From: Planctomycetota bacterium | GTDB taxonomy: Bacteria; Planctomycetota; Planctomycetia; Pirellulales; Pirellulaceae | Direction: 5' to 3' | DNA length: 64,000 nucleotides | NCBI GenBank assembly: GCA_026692865.1 | Contig: JAPLNI010000030.1 | Span: forward strand, 62,001-126,000 | Shown here: one piece after another, positions 59,901-64,000 of the stretch | Position numbering within the stretch: the first letter of the stretch is position 1 | How the letters are laid out: every line of letters begins with the position of its first letter | Notes under the pieces: generated by a model | The model's database searches: none | What the model was told of the DNA's origin: nothing | Seen by the model: the letters and a program-made list of their open reading frames with translations, nothing else | Program-made: the position numbers and the translations under genes

Positions 59901-62900
59901 GACTATGATTTCGTTTCGTTTCCCAAGTGCGATTGTATAGCGACCGACACCAGGATTTGTAACTTGTCCAACCGCATTGCTTTGGAGGTCGGCTGTATCG
60001 AGCCCGAATATATCAACCGTTGAATTAGCGATGGGAATGACTGGGAATCGAATAGAAGAAACATTTCTCAGATCAATATCCAATGGGCATCGAAACTTGA
60101 TCTTGATATCCATACGAGCACGAACGCTCGGACGCAACTCAATGAAGGATTCATTTGAAGAAACGTCGATAGGAACTGTCTGGTCCACACCATCCATCGA
60201 AACACTAACGATGGTCGATTTATCCCCAGGTAAAACAATTCGAATCAATTCGTCAGGATCTTCAATGTTCCAATTGTAGAGCGATGTAACGATGCAGTTT
60301 GGATTGGTAAATGTCCCTTCAAGGCTACTGTCAATTAGGACTTCATGCTTGGCAGAGAGGACGTAGTTGCTCGTCGCAGGCGTCGAGTTACGACGATTGA
60401 GCCACTTCAGAAATTCTTCGCCGACATAGGCAATATCACCCGAAAGTTGTCCTGAACCATCGACGGGGAATATGACGCTGTAGAATGGCTTTTGCTGTGC
60501 GGTGCTTTGTTGAGAATCAACTTCCGATTCCTGTGCGAACGTTGTCGTTTGACAGGCACTTACGGTGAGCATGAAGATTAATAAAGCTGTTCCTTTGGTT
60601 GTTTGGATCGACTTGCTGTTGCCATTGGCTAGAGAGGCTTTTGCTGTAAGAGCATGCGTCGCGACGTTTTCTTTGTTGTCGTTGACGAGTCGATGAAGCA
60701 AGACAAATAGAAAACCAACGATTGCCGAGCTTGTAATCAATTGAAGCCAATCGACCATCGGTTCAGGCACTATCACGATTCCAATGAATAGCAGACTCAT
60801 CATCATTAGACATGCGGCAGGCGAATACCGAGATAGCAAGAAGGTACCGATGAATGTCGCGATGATAAATATCGATTGCCAAGCATTCACTTTGCTGGTG
60901 TATTGCAAATGCATGTCATTTGTATCGATGACGGGGGTTGTTGTGTAGCCGCCGGAATAATTCAGAAAAGCAAATGGACTATTGATGAGCCACCTCCTTG
61001 ATTTGAAACGGCCGTCTAGATTTGCTTGTTTCCAATCCCAGTAAGCGCTTTGCGTGTCGCTTGATTCAACGAGCTGCTTCTGCTTCGCGTCCAACAATGA
61101 AAATGAAAAGGCATCGGGCATTGTGATGATCGACTCGCGCCCTAGTACTTCGCAGGTTGGTTGGAGATTTGGCCAATCGATTCTACTTCCATCCTCAAGT
61201 GGTATCGGTGTGCCATCGAGAACGAGTTTGATTACCGAGGGCCGAGAGGTTGAGCCAGTTGTTTGTCTTACTTTGGGGAGCAGAACCATCCATGGGTGTT
61301 GCTCTGATTTGGTGGGAACAACTTGGAGTAGATGCTCGTCTTCCAGCGACGCGTTTCTGATCTTCCAACCATTGGCAATCTTGAATTCAAAATAAGATGT
61401 TTCCTTGTGGTGAAGGCTTACTGAAACGTATGCATCTCGACGCCCATCGGTTGAGATCTTTTGTTCTGTTATCAGCTTGCTAATCCATGCGTCGGGAGAT
61501 TGGTGTTTGCGAACAATAGAAATGCGAAGATCAGGGGATTGAGCATAGAGAACTCGTTGATAGCGCAATCCACTATCATCAAACCATAAACCTTGTGGTT
61601 GAAGTCGACCATCAAAGCTGGCCTTGGGTAATTCTGCGATGGACAAATTCGACTCGATATCCAGTCTTGCACGCAATTGATTTGCTTCGGGTATCAGTGG
61701 TAGTTCCACGGGGGCATCTAGCGGAGAGCGACAGACCGATTCCAATTCAAAACTAGATGAACTTGGGTTAGGAAGCACAAGCCTGAAACGCTGACTTCCG
61801 TCAACGCTGGAAGACTTTTTAGGATCGAGCTTTTTCGATTTGTCATTGCTTCCTTGCGTGTCAATTGGTATCGATTCAATAGGAGCCCAATTTCCTACAT
61901 TCGATGGACCAATTGATCGGTAGTTCCATTGCAAACCAGTCGCACTCGAGTTTGAAAGCGACACGAGTACGCTCGTGACAGTCCCTGCAATGGGCGTGCA
62001 ACGAACCGTATAGGTGGTCTGAATTTCCTGGTCGTTACTTGTTGGACGGATGCGAGTATCAAGTTCGGCAGTGAATGGGGCCGCCTGACGACAGAAGGCG
62101 AGTTTCGGTACTCTTCCTGCATCGGGTTTGATAAGCCAGAATCCGCCCAAACGCGGAAGCATTAGTTGATATGCAGCAGGCAGGTCGGCTTCAGGAATAC
62201 GAGATGCAATCAGTCCCGCATTTCCATCAATTGTATATCGTCCTGTTGCTTCGATTATGTAGAAATCGGATTGCGAGAAGTCCTTGAAAGTAATCGGACG
62301 GCATGCCTCGAGATAGAGAATTGCATCGTTGCCTAATGGCTTGTCGGCGGGTCTAGCAGAATCGTTCGATTTCGTTTTCTTGCAAATGATTTCAAGACTA
62401 AGCGATTGTGCCTCGGAGACCGTGCTCGCCGTAATGTCATAAACGAAACCTCCTGGTGATTGAGCGCGTTGATCGACTCGATTGCGGAAACTCGCGGTTG
62501 CCTTCGAAGCGTCAATTGGTTGCACAGACTCCAGCGTCCAAGAGCTATCGGTTTCTATGGTGAACGAGCCTGAGTTCACGAATCTCGCAGGGAGCAAAAT
62601 CCGAGTCGTTGCAGTGAACCCATCGTTGGTATTAATGAGTCGTGTTACTGAGTCGACCGGTTGCTGAGTTGACGCGTGAGTTGCCTTGAGAAATGCATTT
62701 GGTGGATTGCCTTGCCATGAAAAGTTGAGCTCCCTTAGCTCTCTACTACCACTCTTGCTTCCACTTTCAGCCGCTATTGCACTCGGAACACTAGTTCGAA
62801 CCGAAGTCGCAGTCCAATTGTCAGCGAGTCGAATCGAAGTGGAGCCGTCCAGCACATATCGACTGTCCCATCGGATCGTCGGTAGCTTGCCTGAGTTATT

Positions 62901-64000
62901 CTCAGGAACCCAAGCCGCGATCGCCTTCACGGTGACTTGCGATGATTTTTGAAATGCGTTCTGAAGCGGCTTCTCGATGCTGACCACAATCGTGTTGGCT
63001 GTCTCGCCTGCTTTCCACGTTCGCGAAGTGCTATTGATAAGCACGTCAGTGATTCCCAAGCCAGCGTCAACACTCAAAACGGCGTCATACATCTCCCCGA
63101 GAGCGTTCGCCGCGTTCGAACCGTCGAATGAATAATCGACTTGCGTGGTTGAAGAAACCTCGAGCCCTCGTGCGTTCAAGTCATACTCGATTCGTTGGCT
63201 GTTGATTGTTCCTGAGAACGGTAACGCGATGCGAGTTGCGTCTTTTCCAATCGTAAACGTGGAGGTGCCTGAAACGGGTAGATAAACAATCCACCAGTTT
63301 CCGGATGTATAAGCACGAGCAAACTCGACAGGCCAGTCACTGGGGATCGATCCGCTTATGTCCTTCAGCTTTGTTGCTATATTCTCACTTGATGGAATCG
63401 ACCATCCAGGTGGTAGATCGAGCAGTAATCGCGATTGCACCGCAGATGGAAGGGTAAGCGAAAAGCGAATTTGTGATCGATTGTCGTTCCATTCTCCTCG
63501 GGCACTCCAGCCGATCCATGCTTGTACCGCCTTCGTTAAAGGCAACTCCGCCATGCCGCTGGATCGAAAACGAATCGCATTTGAAAAATCCTCTGGCTGT
63601 GTCTCGGGTTTCTTTGCCAAGCGCAGAGGCCGCCAAGCGATTGTGGTTTCCGGAATTGTCCAGACGCTTCCATTGCTGGCTGGGTTTTGCAAATCAATGG
63701 TCCAGCGTGAACCATTCGATACAAGATCTTGGCCCACCAAGCGAGCGACATAAACCGCTTCTGAAAGGTAAGGAGAAGAAAATGAGCGAGAGTCATCTTC
63801 GGATGGTAAAGCACCATTAATAAGCTCCACAAGCTTTTCTCGATCGGTCGGAACAAAGTTTTCACCGAGTATCGACAAATCGGACTCGGGAACAAAGACT
63901 TGCCGTACTTGAAACCCAGTAGATCCATTCGGTTCCGCGTTGAGTGGTGCTTGCATCGAGTCTTCAACAGGCTGCTGTTGGCCTATCGCAGCGATGGGTA
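56967..64000 (-). CDS. Giant envelope protein (>2330 aa), tandem fusion of two membrane-anchored units, 5'-truncated
   Basis: The frame is open to the window edge: upstream of the ATG at 63956 it reads PIAAIGQQQPVEDS, so the start may be outside; the last part of a signal peptide is possible. Unit 1 (~1000 residues of beta-rich sequence) ends in three membrane segments (about 60695-60885). There follows TKGTALLIFMLTVSACQTTTFAQ (about 60535-60605), which resembles a signal peptide with lipobox VSAC. Unit 2 (~1150 residues, beta-rich) ends in further membrane segments (FFVVSGVLLMMFSIVP, LLFGVIGILLWIMLF, GPLLLAFSFILALRQYV). No enzyme motif is recognised. Probably a large periplasmic scaffold fixed in the membrane at each unit. 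Confidence 0.7.
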   Translation of the reverse strand, partial: PIAAIGQQQPVEDSMQAPLNAEPNGSTGFQVRQVFVPESDLSILGENFVPTDREKLVELINGALPSEDDSRSFSSPYLSEAVYVARLVGQDLVSNGSRWTIDLQNPASNGSVWTIPETTIAWRPLRLAKKPETQPEDFSNAIRFRSSGMAELPLTKAVQAWIGWSARGEWNDNRSQIRFSLTLPSAVQSRLLLDLPPGWSIPSSENIATKLKDISGSIPSDWPVEFARAYTSGNWWIVYLPVSGTSTFTIGKDATRIALPFSGTINSQRIEYDLNARGLEVSSTTQVDYSFDGSNAANALGEMYDAVLSVDAGLGITDVLINSTSRTWKAGETANTIVVSIEKPLQNAFQKSSQVTVKAIAAWVPENNSGKLPTIRWDSRYVLDGSTSIRLADNWTATSVRTSVPSAIAAESGSKSGSRELRELNFSWQGNPPNAFLKATHASTQQPVDSVTRLINTNDGFTATTRILLPARFVNSGSFTIETDSSWTLESVQPIDASKATASFRNRVDQRAQSPGGFVYDITASTVSEAQSLSLEIICKKTKSNDSARPADKPLGNDAILYLEACRPITFKDFSQSDFYIIEATGRYTIDGNAGLIASRIPEADLPAAYQLMLPRLGGFWLIKPDAGRVPKLAFCRQAAPFTAELDTRIRPTSNDQEIQTTYTVRCTPIAGTVTSVLVSLSNSSATGLQWNYRSIGPSNVGNWAPIESIPIDTQGSNDKSKKLDPKKSSSVDGSQRFRLVLPNPSSSSFELESVCRSPLDAPVELPLIPEANQLRARLDIESNLSIAELPKASFDGRLQPQGLWFDDSGLRYQRVLYAQSPDLRISIVRKHQSPDAWISKLITEQKISTDGRRDAYVSVSLHHKETSYFEFKIANGWKIRNASLEDEHLLQVVPTKSEQHPWMVLLPKVRQTTGSTSRPSVIKLVLDGTPIPLEDGSRIDWPNLQPTCEVLGRESIITMPDAFSFSLLDAKQKQLVESSDTQSAYWDWKQANLDGRFKSRRWLINSPFAFLNYSGGYTTTPVIDTNDMHLQYTSKVNAWQSIFIIATFIGTFLLSRYSPAACLMMMSLLFIGIVIVPEPMVDWLQLITSSAIVGFLFVLLHRLVNDNKENVATHALTAKASLANGNSKSIQTTKGTALLIFMLTVSACQTTTFAQESEVDSQQSTAQQKPFYSVIFPVDGSGQLSGDIAYVGEEFLKWLNRRNSTPATSNYVLSAKHEVLIDSSLEGTFTNPNCIVTSLYNWNIEDPDELIRIVLPGDKSTIVSVSMDGVDQTVPIDVSSNESFIELRPSVRARMDIKIKFRCPLDIDLRNVSSIRFPVIPIANSTVDIFGLDTADLQSNAVGQVTNPGVGRYTIALGKRNEIIVRWRQGQPRLTTTTVRANVDLEWSISSNHSVAKCVVTCPGPSTEQNYFDVECERQWEPIGFDWGDGKVIDVLAGSTNLKKRFRVQWKDVSDASRRQLRLFLHRSHDAKSPMISLPAIELSDTIVDARSVAISQSSDSRWDINRNGGWLPFAPKSPFLWTSTDKETIQAFRTQDLSATLSIQPTSKTSQPSVDVKSSLEFGSDSVSGVTEFQFEVMGRAMSDFVLLTSAATRVQSIQSDGNEIPFAESILDDGTSQVQVFANTSRYESKRFKVRYKQIYSRGNQWRRLPSVAVRNASTTSLHVSASRLLDLPIEFQGTEGFNLSSTLMPMATQPKIEDEVSSQKQPPSLTPSVASALPFQLFKNDQSSETLGENNFSVDGIHEHLWDADLLVTESSDDLQQANRKSPLTMQYRIRPSMDDIRGHSVSVLAFEGSAWKYRLIGSVSRGESKIGGLLFDVPTEIVPSLISESTLTQFDSPEPGRRLLLVSPKRNPNSEVTMNSKEPFSFSIEYQLDSDQSTTGLSVPSVRLLNGPLVDQWIAVPKTVNGRKLSWTTSGVRSSKQVPESLKELPSPANEFAWFVPFSQQPDVQLNLLKGTVALSAVSLSVHRIQSQGADAAQLESFFILEPKGVSVSSLKFPSSMRLLSASVNGVSCPFIAKPNESEKTISSAEIQLHSSVLPQFIRVAFAVPIQQPKSDGLSHAINLPYLDEPKASKIFVEVDPIFLDQDNKLRQVEWTSLSHEKLNESMLSLFATCSDTASSTALDSTLPQRDRWWVGWQAFACDLLFPTIDSALTKTVDDWLAVRDKSAVQWRRDPSMIYSSNILDANCSPEAMLSKRNPTFVLNSSDKGELRVELSSRVATESSRLAGSYFFVVSGVLLMMFSIVPGLRKRADQALDVAIQHMRIRPWLLFGVIGILLWIMLFDVSIVSDINFDSAPLNMGWMRVWSGPLLLAFSFILALRQYVFQESNVAARSIAKK

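Noticed and set aside
1-64000. tRNA or rRNA genes
   Set aside because: No T-loop-like GGTTCGAATCC arrangement with a cloverleaf or rRNA sequence was seen in any gap; absence is by eye only.

Overview
The window looks like chromosomal DNA of a planctomycete, probably Pirellulaceae (Rhodopirellula/Blastopirellula-like). This is inferred from content, not from a database match. The signs are very long exported proteins with an N-terminal LES-LE-x-R-x-LM motif and C-terminal dockerin repeats, PPC and GEVED modules, a Tat-exported Gfo/Idh/MocA oxidoreductase, a PQQ-type propeller with a WPQFRG start, a GYF_2 protein, a PEP-CTERM protein, weak Shine-Dalgarno sites and many intergenic palindromic repeats.

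Layout. 1-4.1 kb: 3' part of guaA, ettA, then an IS200-like/RAYT transposase embedded in palindromic REP units. 4.1-9.3 kb (minus strand): a PEP-CTERM protein with its own terminator, an LssY_C protein, an exported methyltransferase, an OleD-like reductase overlapping an orphan ParA, and a DUF4254 protein. 9.7-12.1 kb (minus): two overlapping cystathionine-type PLP enzymes, the first plant-CGS-like, preceded by a strong terminator hairpin and a promoter-like element that suggest a small RNA or an attenuated leader. 12.6-21.8 kb (plus): a HEAT-like secreted protein, a VWA protein, a small membrane protein and two very large polytopic membrane proteins in tandem. 21.9-26.1 kb (plus): a tightly packed moaE-moaA-cysteine desulfurase-like-YkgJ-like-Gfo/Idh/MocA cluster. 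26.1-30.5 kb: nusB, a group IV PLP decarboxylase, a small unknown, a YraN-like nuclease and ffh.

31.0-49.6 kb is dominated by two exported dockerin proteins. One has 5291 residues with duplicated beta-helix units, four tandem Fn3-like modules and a metalloprotease-like segment whose zinc motif is destroyed. The other has 853 residues and an intact HETGH motif. 49.7-57 kb holds a PQQ-like propeller, an HGSNAT-like membrane acyltransferase overlapping an exported msrA, a PhnP-like MBL hydrolase, small secreted and GYF_2 proteins, a 680-bp non-coding repeat region and a Tat-exported oxidoreductase. 57-64 kb is one giant envelope protein that leaves the window and looks like a head-to-tail fusion of two membrane-anchored units.

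No tRNA, rRNA or CRISPR array was seen. The best leads for new biology are the REP/transposase unit, the leader RNA before the sulfur-amino-acid genes, the moaEA-linked desulfurase cluster, the pseudo-metalloprotease in the 5291-aa protein, and the fused giant protein at the right edge.
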